This document shows positions 45,050 to 57,097 of a stretch of 64,000 nucleotides of DNA, piece by piece (the first letter of the stretch is position 1; every line of letters begins with the position of its first letter). This DNA is from Toxonevra muliebris (lineage: Eukaryota; Arthropoda; Insecta; Diptera; Pallopteridae). Both the position numbers and the translations under genes were made by a program. The notes under the pieces were generated by a model that was given only the letters and a program-made list of their open reading frames with translations, did no database searches and was not told the DNA's origin. The stretch lies in assembly GCA_963691655.1 (NCBI GenBank), contig OY829328.1, positions 78,558,400 through 78,622,399 on the forward strand. Direction: 5' to 3'.

Positions 45050-47640
45050 AAAGAAAATATACACTACACTACAAAGTCATATGATAGTACACATTTTTTG
45101 ACATTTTTTTCAAATGTGTATTTTTATAATTCATTAATTTATTTATCTACTTAAAAAATGCGTGCTTTTACACTGCATTCATTTATTTATTTACTTAAAA
45201 AATCCATTATTTTAGAAATTTACCTATTTCATGTGTGAGCAGATATTAAAAATTTAATAAAATTTCACACTGCATAGTAAAATTTTAAAAAGTTTTCAAT
45301 AAAGTACTTAATTTCTTATGAAATGAAAAGTTCCCCTTTTTTTAACACAAATCATATAGTATAATAAAGTATAAAGTTTTGAAAACATATCAAATGTGTA
45401 TTTTTCATTTATTTATCTACTTAAAAAAATATCTATTATTAAATAAATTTACCCATTTGCATAGTAAAATTTTAAACACTTTTCAATAAAGTAAGTACTT
45501 AATGTCATATGAAATGAAAAGTACACATTTTTTTCAATTTCAGTAATTTTACACAACAAAAATGATATGAAAAAGTACACATATTTTAAAAACATATCAA
45601 ATGTGTATTTTTACTCTTCATTAACGTAGTTTTGCTCTGATTAAATATTTATTATTCCAGCGTTTTATAAATTTGATGACAGAGAACTAAATCATATGAA
45701 GTGAGTAATTTTACACAACAAAAATGATAGGTATGAAAAAGTACACATTTTTGAAAACATATGAAATGTGTTTTTTTACACTTTATTCATTTATTTATTT
45801 ACTTAATTTTAAACACTTTTCAATAAAGTAAGTTCTTAATGTCATATGAAATGAAAAGTACACATTTTTTTTTGTACAAAAACGATATCAATTGAGTAAT
45901 TTTACACAAAAAATAGTATGAAAAAGTACACAAATTTTAAAAACACATCAAATGTGTATTTTTACTTTTCATTAATTTATTTTTCATTTATCATTAACGT
46001 AGTTTTGCTCTAATTAAATATTTATTATTCCAGCTCTTTATAAATTTGATGAGAGACAACCAAATCATATCAAATGAGTAATTTTATACAAAAAAAAAAA
46101 AATGTTATTATGAAGAAGTACACATTTGTGAAAACATATGAAATGAGTTTTTTTACACTTCATTTATTTATTTATTTATTTACTTCAAAAATCTATTATT
46201 ACAAAAATTTACCCATTTGATGAGTGAGCAGAGATTAAAGATTTAATAAAATTCTCACTGCATATTATAATTTTAATACACTGTTCAACAAAGTACTTAA
46301 TTTCCTATGAAATGAAAAGTACACATTTTTTTTGTACATAAAACATAGCAATTGTGTAATTTTATACAACAAAAATGGTTTGAAAAAGTACACATTTTTT
46401 GAAAACACATTAAATGTGTATTTTTACTTTTTCATTAATTTTTTTTTCTTATATTATTAACGTTTTTTTGCTCCAATTATATATTTATTATTCCGGCTAT
46501 TTATAAATTTGATGACAGAGAACTAAATCATATCAAGTTAGTAATTTTACACAACAAAAATGGTAGGTATGAAAAAGTACACATTTTTTCAAAACATATC
46601 AAACGTGTATTTTTACTTTTCATTCATTTATTTTATCTACTTAAAAAATATTTATTATTCTAGAAGTTTACTCATTTGATGTGAGAGCAAATAAATTTAC
46701 ACTACATAATAAAATTTTCTACCATTTTTAGTAAAGGTTTTTCTAAATTATTGAAGTATATTCGCAGTAAATAAATATTTATTATTGTGGATGTTTATAA
46801 ATTTGATGAGAGAGAACAAAATTGTGATAAACAAAAACTTAAACTGAGGAATTGAAAAATGTCAAACAAAAAACTTTACACATTTTTTTTTTTTTTGCAA
46901 TTCACATCAAAAGCGTAATTTACACAACAAAAATCCAAAATGCAACATTTCTGCACTAAAGAAAATTTGACAGTAATTGTTTTGAATATATCTGCATTTG
47001 ATGTGTGCGAAAAATTCAAAAATTATTAGAAAAATACATAGTATAAAAAATGTGTATTTTTACTCATTAATGTATCTATTTTTACGCTAGAGAAATACTT
47101 ATTGTTCTTTGAATCAGTTTGAGAAAAGATAAAAAATATAAAAAAATACATCCTATATAATGAAATTGTGTGGCAACAATTTATGTAATAGATTGTCTAT
47201 TAATATTGTTTAAAATACACATTTTTTTAAATATATAAATTCATACTGATAGTAAAATTTTGTGCTAAAAATTTGTAATAATAATAGATTGTTAAAAAAG
47301 TATAAATTTGTTTCTAAAATATATAAAGTGTATAATTTCTTATGTCAAAAATATATTAAGCACACTTGAAAAATATACACTGCTGTGAAATTTTACACAT
47401 CATATAAGTGAAAATAACTCAAAAATGTAGGAAAATACACACTTGATTGTAGAATTATATGCTATACATTTCTGGAAATAATATTTTGATAGTTTTTTAG
47501 GAGACATGACTTAAGTTCATGTATTCATAATATTTTGCTTGAAAAGTACACATTTTATTGTAAAAAGATTTGCACATAGTATGTAGTTTTTGTGCTGAAT
47601 AAATATTTATTAATCTGGAAATTTACACATTTGGAGTGAG
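45050..47640. repeat. complex AT-rich tandem repeat (GAAAAGTACACATTTTT family)
   Basis: A set of blocks recurs in the same order at irregular spacings of about 190-460 bases: CATATGAAATGAAAAGTACA (about 45311, 45503, 45842, 46306), AAATGTGTATTTTTAC, AAATATTTATTATTCCAG, TTTATAAATTTGATGAGAGA, and GTAATTTTACACAACAAAAA. From about 46700 the copies become hard to recognise. No ORF is implied. Confidence 0.75.
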
Positions 47641-49676
47641 AAAAGAAAAACGCTTTGAGGAAATAACTTGTAAATATGTATATGAAATGGCACAGTAAAA
47701 ATATATGCTATTTATTTATGTTAATTTTTAATGCATTTATTTCCTCATGTAATGGAAAAACTGAAACTAAAAATAGCTTACAGTTAGTGGAAAAATAAAA
47801 GCATTGCTTTGAAATATTTATGAAATTAATATACCCAATAAACTATACACGCTCCTTGTTGAATTCCTTTTATGATGCTACCACACTTTGAACATAGAGC
47901 AGCCACTCTCATTTCTGAACATATGCATGCATGTAAAAATTCAATTAAAATGCCTCATTGGTTCAATCAAATAAATTATATCATGTTCCCCCTTTCTTAG
48001 TTAGTTAGTTAAATGCAACATTTTATTATTGTGCAGCAGCAGCAGCATAAATTTTTCTTACGCTCCATTAAAAAAAAATTCACACCATAAATAAGGATTG
48101 CGCTCTCGCGATTGCTTCGACATTTTCGCATCAACATGCAACAATTGCTGCATACAATTCAATACATACTTGTGTTTAATGACATCACAACATCCAATCA
48201 ACTATGCCCAGCGGTTTTTAGGACAAGTGCTTCAAAGTTACGCACTTAGAAAGTGCTTGCAAGTGCATGATGTCAACCGCAAATTGCAAAGCAATCATGC
48301 GCACAACAAATGAAGTTTTCTATCGAGCAATAAAAACGAGTATCATTCAGCGAGACGCTACGAACGATTGACTGAGCAAGAAACGAAGCGAGTTAGTTTT
48401 CACACAACAGTGGAGTAAAATGGATGCATGAATCGATACTCGGTATTTTTTACTCTTTCTTCTCTCTCTCAACTAAATTAAACATGAAGCAGCAGGAAGT
48501 GCTTATCTAAAGCACTCATTGTTGTACTTGTTTAGCGCTAAAAGTACTCCACTAAACAAGCGCTATTCTCCTAGGATATGTAATGTTAAAATTTATATGA
48601 AACATATGTGCTAATAGAGCACTTAAGTGCTTGCTAGTCAAGCACTTGTGCAGCGCTATTGTAGTGCTTCAATTTACCGTTGGGTGGTGTTGTCGCGGTT
48701 ATATGTGTATGTGTGTGTCACATATGATATAAGAGCAGAAAATATGTTTATCTTTAATCATGTTTTAATAACCCAGTGAAAACTCAAGCACCGAGTAGGA
48801 TGCATTCATTGTATTAATATAAATAGCATTAAAGTAGCTAGTTAACACATTGAGTGCCACGCCAAACATTTTTGAATGGAACCAAATGTTTCCTGTGGTA
48901 TTATGACATACAAAAACGTACGACAGCGATCGTTTTACCTTAGACCATGACGTTCGTTTTTATGCAACACTGAACGAAATTTTTTTTGTTGGCCCATTCC
49001 GTTTTCGTAGGTCAACGACACATTTCTAAAATCATAAAACGGGGAAAAAAAAATTCCTAATGAATAGTCGAACATTAATTTTCTAATTTTAATCAGGGAA
49101 TTTCGGGAATTATAAATTTTTCCTTTTTTAAAAATTTCATGCAAAGTTTCCTAGCAGAGCTGGATCTACCATATAGGTAAACGAGACCGTCGCCTAGGGT
49201 GGTTGCAAATTGAGGGACTGTATTTGAAATGATTTTTTTTTTAAATCAAAAATACTAGTATAATAAAGAAAAGTGGAAAATAGTCGAGGTTTCATAGTAT
49301 GTTTGAGTTTATAAGAGTGTGTTTATATGTATACTTTACTTTAAGCCCAAAAGTATGCAACGCATAATTTTTAGATCAAAAACGGTTGTGGAATATATTT
49401 ACATTTCAAAGGAATAGTGGATAAAATATGTTATCACATCATGTGACGAGTGCAGAAGCGACTCATTTTTGTTTTTGTTTTATTATATGTAGAATCTGAA
49501 GAGGCATCGTAAATCATGATAAGTTATATTTATATTAATGATGGCATCTTGTAGCTTTATGCCAAAAGTTTTCAATTCAAAAAAAAGTTTATGACTTCGG
49601 TTTAAGAACAGCATTAAAAAAATCGTGTGTTTAAAAATAACGCAATCAGAGTCCATTTAATTTTGAGGAAATAATT
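47641..49676. other. mixed unique sequence, no gene seen
   Basis: The patch 48480-48680 is rich in AAGCACTT/AAGTGCTT and AGCGCT words that can pair (for example GAGCACTTAAGTGCTTGC). The plus-strand frame 48098-48313 (71 codons) has balanced composition but no motif. Nothing else was recognised. Confidence 0.45.
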
Positions 49677-49691
49677 ATAATGTGTATTCAA

Positions 49692-50104
49692 GACGACCTC
49701 GAGGTGGCGGGTACGATTCCCGTCTTGGTCTGGTGGTTAATTCTCAAAAACTTATAATATTCACTATCGATATGAAGTGAATGAGAATTATAAAAAAATT
49801 GTACAAGTATAAATCTTGGTAGGCAATGAAAAAAAACCACCAAGTGATAACAAATTGCCACGCCACCGTTCGGAACCAACTTTAAACTGTAGGTCCAACC
49901 ATCGCCATTGTAGTCTAGTGGTGGAGTGCCAGACTTTTGTCTCTGGAGACCCGAGTTTGATTCTCGGCTTGGGTATGATTGTTATCTATCTTTCTTTGTC
50001 TCTTCCTTGCTTTCTTTCATAACTTGGGGCTTTGGTACAATAGATCTTATAGGTCGCATTGCCTCACTTTCAAGTCATCCTTCCTTCAAATAATAATAAT
50101 AATA
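49692..50104 (+). mobile_element. composite SINE: family 1 part fused to family 2
   Basis: The 413-bp unit is flanked by a perfect 15-bp duplication ATAATGTGTATTCAA (49677-49691 and 50105-50119). The first part (49692 to about 49902) is a family 1 SINE whose head has lost the A-box region by deletion (the B box remains as GGTACGATTCC) and which stops at CTGTAGGTCCAACC. The second part (about 49903-50104) is a family 2 SINE with its own tRNA-like head (TGTAGTCTAGTGG, then GAGTTTGATTCTC), a body ending GGGGCTTTGGTACAATAGA, and an (AAT)n tail. The single outer duplication means the pair inserted as one molecule. Short ORFs here are artefacts. Confidence 0.88.
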
Positions 50105-50489
50105 ATAATGTGTATTCAAACACAAGTTAAAGTAATCATAGTCCGAGTGAATCTTAATGTGAGTATTTTCCCAATAAAATTGTCATAATTTAGGTCGTAA
50201 TGCAAAAATGCTGATTGGTTTTCGAATTGTGATTATAACGCAACTATCGGTCAATTTTTGAGAAAATTTGTATCAGAACTATTTTGGACGGCTTACTGAT
50301 AAGCAGCCGCTCATAGCTAAAAGGGAATAAGTTTCTTCAAAGCACTTTTCATTTCATTCCTGAAACTCACTTCGTCCGAACGCTGTTGAACACTCTCTCT
50401 GGGAGCTTAAGCAGGTATGGCTAAATGTGAAGAGTTCGCCACTTCACTTCAATAGATTTAAGTATTAACATTGCTTTATAGTCCATAAA

Positions 50490-50687
50490 ATTGTGTATTA
50501 ACAAACACAAGGCAAAAGTGAAACTTCTTGTGAACCAAACGAAACACAAGTAAATAACAAGCAAATGAAATTTTTCAATCGTTAAATTTTTTACTTCATT
50601 GGCTTGTGTTTTTTAATTTTATTTGCTTGTGTTTCGTTTAATTCACAAGAAGTTTCACTTCTGCCTTGTGTTCGCTAATACACAACC
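50490..50687. mobile_element. foldback element with arms of about 80 bp
   Basis: The left arm TTGTGTATTAACAAACACAA, then GTGAAACTTCTTGTGAA and AAACGAAACACAAG, returns inverted on the right (CTTGTGTTTCGTTTAATTCA, then AAGTTTCACTTCTGCC and AATACACAA). The centre is AT-rich. The limits are where pairing ends. It is probably a foldback-type MITE; the target duplication is unclear. Confidence 0.7.
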
Positions 50688-53329
50688 AATTTTTTTTTTT
50701 TTGGGATTAATGCTAGAACAAAAATTTCAACTCTGTACCGGTAATGTCGATGACAATTGTAGACGAACTCTTTTTGTGTGCGACATCTTCATGTAATTCT
50801 TTGGACATTTGCGCTATCTGTATGTGAAATGTATAACTGTCACAAACTTTAAGATGGCGACGATACACATTGTTCTTTCTGCCATAAGCGTGTGTGTGTG
50901 TGTGTGTAATAAATATGTTATATTGAATTAAAACTATTTATGAATCGTTTATTATATAGTTTGCTCGTGAATTCAGTTACATTGCTCGACAAAATTATGT
51001 CGCATTGCAAAATTACGCGCGACGTCACATCCGGTTGGTTTTACTCTAGGACAAGAGAAAAGAAGTTTTACTTCAATATGCTTCCATATTTGGCAAAACC
51101 ATTAAATACTCTATCAAAATCTCAAATATTTTTTTCTATTCTCTTAGGGGGGAGAAGCGGGGTGGGGTCGATAAAGGATTGTAGTGATATCTCATCTAGA
51201 ACAGCAAAATTGCTTGAGTCAACCCTGTATCCCAGTAGAAACAATCCGATGTCTCTTAAAAATTTCTTCAAATTTCTGAAAAACTATAAAAATATTACGG
51301 ATTATCAGGTATTCCAAAAATATCTCAAGAAAGTTCCAAATTCATATAAAATACCAGTTCAAAGAAGAAAATTTTCTCTCCCACAATGTCTTTCTTAAAA
51401 ACCTGTAAAAATTTCCACTCAGTTCTTCGAATTTCTAAGTATAACATTCGGTTTTACAACAGCCGTCTGCAAATAGATAAAAAAAAGTCCCATGTGTCTC
51501 GAAAATTATCAGAAAATTCACACTAGCTCTAGGTTAAGTTGGATTAAAGGGAAGTAATAACGAAATCTGAGGGTTCATGGGTACCAAAAATTGGTTCATT
51601 ATGATGAAGATGCGCGTATATATGGCACCTTGAACAATTTTATAGTTTTGTCTCTATCTTGAGCCACTACGTGTTCTTGATGAAGCCTATCAAGCACTTT
51701 GGCAGTACTTTCTGACCGAGCAGTATATTTCCTAAGAAACTGAGTCAAGGGATTCATAGAAGAGGTAGTGGATGGTCTCTAGAATATCATAAATTTTATT
51801 CATATTGAAAAAAGTTTGTCAAAAATGGTTTAATTTCAACAGAATTGCAACACAACGGTGAAATTCCAACGAAAATTGCTTTCGGTCTGATCTTTGTAAA
51901 ATCACAGGCAAACCCGGAAATTCCTTACCTCCCTCAAAAACGTTTTTTTCCTTACAAGTTAACAGCTGCGATTTAAACCTATTTTGATTTTATAAAGAAA
52001 TCTTAGTTGAAAATGAAAGGAATTTCAAACTAAAGCAGTGAAACCGATTCATATGCTAAATCATAAAAATCACTTTAATTTAAAAGTGCGCGTATTTAAA
52101 TACTGCAACATAAATAAAGAAAATATTTGAATTAAAAAGTTTTTTTATTTAAATCTTATTAATGGAATAGATTCTCCGAGTCAATTTCAAGCAGTGGCAC
52201 TGAAGACAGACCTGAACTCATTTTTTTTTCTTTTCTCACTGGGAAATTCACATTTAATTTATATTTTTACATTTGCATTTGGTGTTTCTTCTTCTTTTTC
52301 TTTTCTATTTTTCATAATTAAACTGTCAATTTGTAATTTTATTGTTAATTTTATTTATCTACTGTAATTAAATGTGGCGCAATTGCAATAAGTACAATTA
52401 AGTGCTAAAGACATACAAACAAATATACAGACAGACATATAAAAATTTTGTATTTGTTTAGTTCTTGTTGTTGTTGCTGTTGTTTTTTGCTTGTAATCAA
52501 CGTTCTATAAAATAAATAAATAAATGAAAGCACCACTTCAAATTGATTATGCAAATTGAACAAATTTTTTAAAAATAGATTTTTCTTATAGTTGCCCTTT
52601 TTGTTTTATTCAAAAGCAAAAAAATGCATGCAGACATACATACATATTTACATACACACGCAAGCTACTTAGCGTTTTGTTTTTTTTATTTTTTTTATTT
52701 TGTGTTGATTTCAACACTTTTTTTCAATTGAAAATTTGTTTCTCCCAAGCGATAAGTTGTTAACATTTTTTTTATTTTTTTGCTTTTGCTTTTTAGCTTT
52801 TGGCTTTTTTCAATATTGTTGCAACATCTGCTTTTGTTGTTTCTTCTTCTTCTTCTCGTCTTCATTTGCTTGCAATAAAGATGCAAATGCTTTTATTCTC
52901 TCTTGCTGGTATACTCAAGTATTTCGCTAACGATGCAAATACTTAAACGAAAGTGTGCTAGCATTCGATATAAGTAGAAAAAACCCAGCGGGAAATTGGA
53001 ATGGGCCAACAAAACAGAGTTTAAGTAGGGATGCTAATTAAAGCTTTGAAACTCAAAGTTTTTCACTTTATGCACTGACAGGCATATAAACAACAATTAT
53101 GGAGTATCTCAATTTCTCTCACTGGGTTTAGAATTTTCGACCTATTTTTAAACGAATAATTTTTAATTTTTATTAAGTATTGAAAAATTGTAATTTCGTA
53201 ATTTTGAATTACTCTTAGTAGTAGACCACACGTTTCACTGTGCACTTTCCAAACAAATGAAAATGTTTGAAGTTAATTTTAAAAACAATTTTTTGAAAAT
53301 ATTTTTGAAATTGCGAAATTGTGTACATA
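50688..53329. other. unique AT-rich stretch with TG microsatellite, no gene seen
   Basis: A TG run lies at 50890-50907. The plus-strand frame 50940-51398 (152 codons) is the longest here but has no signal peptide, domain or biased composition, and its sequence is not recognised. A TTCTTCTTCTTC run is near 52841-52856. Confidence 0.45.
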
Positions 53330-53492
53330 ATTGGTTTGGCATTTATACGATATTTTGCACCAAAGCCCCAAATTATAATTAAACGAAATGAAGAATAAAG
53401 ATTGATAAGAAACCATAGCCTAAGCGGTAATCGAACCGGGGTCCCAGAGACAAAAGCCTAGTACGCTGCCGCTCGTCCAGTGAGGCGGTTAA
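53330..53492 (-). mobile_element. family 2 SINE, minus strand
   Basis: On the minus strand the element reads from a tRNA-like head (ACTGGACGAGCGGCAGCG, then GGTTCGATTACC as B box) into the TTTTGTCTCTGGGACCCCGG arm and a body ending GGGGCTTTGGTGCAAAAT. It matches the second half of the composite SINE at 49903-50104. A target duplication was not clear. Confidence 0.8.
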
Positions 53493-53740
53493 ATTATAGA
53501 AAAATATCAGTCAAAATTTTTACAATTTTATACCACTTCATCTCGTAAACTATAAGCAGCAAAAAATATTCAAAATCGCAAGTGATATAAATTGTCCCAA
53601 AATCAAACTTTAACAGTTTCATTAAAAAATTCCAATGATTTTGGGGCTTTTTCAAGGAACTAAAGTTTTGGGAGTATGAATGTATAAACTTGTATTTTTT
53701 TCGTAATTTGGACATTTATTGTGAAAAAATGATTATCAAT

Positions 53741-54751
53741 TTATACTTTAAGATATTGTCCATCGTTAGCCACAACCTTTTCCCATCTTTCTGGTAGCAT
53801 ACGGATTCCGCGTCGAAAGAACTCCTCATCTTTTGTGGCTATCCACGAATCGACCCATTTTTTGAGTTCTTCGAAAGAACCGAAGTGCTGTTCAGCCAGG
53901 CCATGTGTCATCGATCGGAACAAATGGTAATCAGAAGGAACAATGTTTGGAGAATACGGCAGGTGGGGTAGCACTTCCCATTTCAGCGTTTCCAAGTATG
54001 TTTTTACTTGCCTTGCAACATGCGGCCGAGCATTGTCGTGCTGAAGAATAACTTTGTCGTGTCTATTCTCATATTCTGGCCTCTTATCCTTTAATGCTCG
54101 ACTCAAACGCATCAATTATAGTCGGTAACGGTCCCCAGTGATCGTTTCATTCGGTTTCAACAGCTCATAATACACGACACCTTTCATATCCCACCAAATA
54201 CACAGCATGAGCTTGGATACATGAATGTTCGGCTTTGCCGTTGATTTTTTACGCTTTGGGTTATCGTAACGTATCCACTTTTCATCGCCAGTCACAATAC
54301 GATGCAGAAAACCCTTTCTTTTCTGTCGTTCAATCAGCAGTTCACATGTGAAAAATCGTCGTTCGACGTCTCTCGGCTTTAATTCGTACGGCACCCAATT
54401 TCCTTGCTTTTAAATCATTCCCAATGCTTTTAATCGTTTAGAAATGGTTAATTAATCAACTCCTAAAGATTCTGCAAGTTCTGGTTGCGTTTGACATGAA
54501 TCTTCTTCGAGTAATGCCTTCAATTCTTCATCTTCGAACTTTTTCGGGCCGCCTGAACGTTCCCTGTCTTCAGCATCAAAATCAGCACTTTTGAAACGCG
54601 CATACCACACCTGACACTTTCTAACGTCTATAGCACAGTCAGGATAAGCTTCAGTGAGTAAACGATGTGCTTCAGTTGCGTTTTTCTTTAAATGGAAGAA
54701 GCAAATTAAAACTTCCCGCAAATGTTGTTTTGTTGGCACGAAATTCGACAT
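53741..54751 (-). pseudogene. mariner transposase (DD34D), three stops and a deletion
   Basis: This starts MSNFVPTKQHLREVL at 54751 and ends GQYLKV at 53741. Three stops stand where copy 1 has glutamine (after ESLGVD, in LGMI-KQGN, and after DRYRL), all consistent with CAA to TAA changes. A 30-base in-frame deletion removes ten residues between KRKKS and TAKPN, bounded by GAT repeats. The catalytic motifs VTGDEKW, LQHDNARPH and PSDYHLF remain. Its ARG codon after HLF is intact, unlike copy 1. Confidence 0.92.
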
Positions 54752-54908
54752 TTTCAGCTATAGTAAAACACTTGCGTAAAATTATGAAAATTATTTGACA
54801 GATCAATTGTTATAGTATTTTTGGCGCTCTTCGAGATAGAATAGCTGTTAATGTCAAAAAAATGGCGCGTATGATAGATATGAAGTTAATCACAATTACG
54901 AGTTTATA

Positions 54909-56184
54909 CAGGGTGACAATCGTAAAGTGACGCACACATTTCAGCAGTTATTTTCAAAAGGACGTACTTCCATTAAATACAATTAAGTGTTAACATTGCT
55001 GAATATATAAGCATTCATTTGAACCCCACCTCATTCAATATAACCTCCTTTAGCCTGCACACATGCCTTCAATCGATCCGGAAATCGTAGGACTGTTCGC
55101 CGCAGGACTTCCTGATCAATTTCAGTCCAGGCTTTCTCTAATGAATTTGTCAGCGACTCCAGACTGTGGTGTTGAGATGCACAAGCCTTACTCTCTAAAA
55201 TACTCCAAATAGAGTAGTCCATTGGATTCAAGTCTGGGGAGTATGGTGGTCATTCTTGAGATGTTATGAATCCAGAAAAATTGTCTTTTATCCATGTTTG
55301 CGTTAATTTTGCCATGTGGGAAGGTGCAGAATCTTGCTGGAAAGTCCAGTTTTCATTTCCAAATGTATCTTGGGCCCAGGGAAGAACATGTTCATTTAAA
55401 ATGCTTCGATAAACAACCTGGTCAATTTTAACACCCTCTTCAACGAATATTAGAGGGGTTCTGGCATTAGCGGAAACTCCAGCCCATACCATAACGAAAG
55501 CTGGCTTTTGAACTCGGCCAACAGTCCAATTTTGTTGCGATGATGATGTTAGCCACATTCGGTCATTTTGCGCATTGAAATGTTGTTCAACCGTGAAAAT
55601 TTTTTCATCTGTAAACAAGATATTTTCAACATTTTTTAACACGGGGGAGCGTAGCAACGCCTTGCATCTTTGCAGTCGCAAATCTTTCTTTTTTTGTGTC
55701 AGATCTTGAGCTTTTCGGAGCTTGTACGGCTTAAGATTAAGCTTTGATTTTGCAATGATACGCACTGTTTCACGGTTTACTCCCACTTCCTTAGCGATTT
55801 TTCTCATTGAGCGCCTTGGATTTCGCTTGATTCGTTTACGAATTTTTTCTGTTAAACCAGTTGAAAATTTTCCCCGGTCTCTATCTCCAAAACCCCCAGT
55901 TTCATTATATCGAATAATAGCTCGGTCTACCGTACGACTTGACAAATTTAAAGCCTTTGCAATTTGACGGCTACTATAATTTGCCAAATGAAATTTCATA
56001 ATTTCACGACGAATATTTTCCTTGTCCATTTTTATGGAAATTTCAAAATGTAATAACAAAAATTCAAATGAAACTAAAAGCAAAGCCAATGATGAATGAA
56101 TTTGCTTTTTAAATTAAAGTAACGGTAAATGGCAAAGCTTGCTGCAGAGTATTAAACTTGCGTCACTTTACAATTGTCACCCTG
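54909..56184 (-). mobile_element. DD37D (maT-like) transposon, copy 2 (1276 bp)
   Basis: The ends CAGGGTGACAAT and ATTGTCACCCTG are flanked by TA (54907-54908 and 56185-56186). It lies inside the right terminal repeat of the mariner at 53668-56201, in the same orientation. The sequence is nearly identical to copy 1, suggesting recent activity of the family. Confidence 0.95.
55031..56029 (-). pseudogene. DD37D transposase, one nonsense codon near the third catalytic aspartate
   Basis: The ATG is at 56029 and the final stop at 55031, 332 residues in length. The frame is intact for 259 codons and then meets a TGA at 55250-55252, where copy 1 has tryptophan in the segment before PPYSPDLNPMDY. 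The third catalytic aspartate lies just beyond, so the shortened product would lack it. The two helix-turn-helix segments, FTDEK and QQDSAPSH are all present. The arginine codon lost in copy 1 is kept here. Confidence 0.93.
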
Positions 56185-56201
56185 TACATTCATACTCCCA
56201 A

Positions 56202-57064
56202 TTAATATATTCTTGAATAGTATATCGATCGATTTAGGCAAAGAAACTCTCGATTTTTTGGACCTACTAATTCAGGATACCCCCTTAAATCCTCTTCTGC
56301 TAGTGGTGATATTTTATTTATTTTTTTTTTAATTTTGTGAGACTGCGAAACAAATCAAGATTCTCTGTAAATTCCTGAACAATTGCTTTCACTGATAAAT
56401 GAAGCCTATAATTGAGCATTTTCACAAACGCAATCAACCAGGGATTACTGTAATTAACTAAAATACACAAACCATAAATTTCTCTAAATATAATATGCAA
56501 TAATAATTTCAATATTAATTATAAAAGCAGAATGACTGATAAACTATTTTAACTTTTCAGCAAAATAAAGCTCAACATAATCACACCAAAGTGTTTCCGT
56601 TCATTTCATTTTGCTTTTAATGATATTTTCAATTCAATATATGAAAAGCACAAGCTAATTTATAATGTATGTATAAATTTTATCTAAAAATTAAAAAAAA
56701 AAAAAATTATAAAATTATGAAATTACAAAAATTACAAAATAAATATGTATACCATTTCCTATGCAGTAAATAAAGATAGCAATAATTACAGCAACTTGTT
56801 AATAATTATTATTTTAGTGCACTCAATAAAATTCCATAAAATTCCATTACACACACTAAATAACAATATCAAATATAGAGTACAATTATAAATGCACGCA
56901 CTAAATATTTAGTATAAAGAAAAAAAAAAAAAAAAATCCAGAAATATTCAACTAAATAATGAAATTTTGTAAATAGGCAACGCATCCGTTGCGTATTTTT
57001 TATTTTTATTTGTAATTTTTTTTTTTTTAGTTTTTCTGTATTTAGTTATTACGTATTTTGTTTA

Positions 57065-57097
<33 letters not shown>

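Larger units (their letters stand above)
53668..56201 (-). mobile_element. Mos1-like mariner, copy 2, interrupted by a DD37D transposon
   Basis: The left end TTGGGAGTATGAATGTATAA starts at 53668. The right end is cut inside its terminal repeat: ACGAGTTTATA stops at 54908 and CATTCATACTCCCAA resumes at 56187-56201. Without the insert the element is 1256 bp, which with a 30-base internal deletion agrees with copy 1. TT rather than TA borders both ends. Confidence 0.92.

Noticed and set aside
49905..49975. Possible functional tRNA gene
   Set aside because: The head is tRNA-like but is repeated at 53330-53492 and 63846-64000 with the same non-tRNA body, so it is a SINE.
50940..51398. 152-codon plus-strand open frame
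   Set aside because: No recognised domain or signal; composition is ordinary for the region and no splice or start support was seen.
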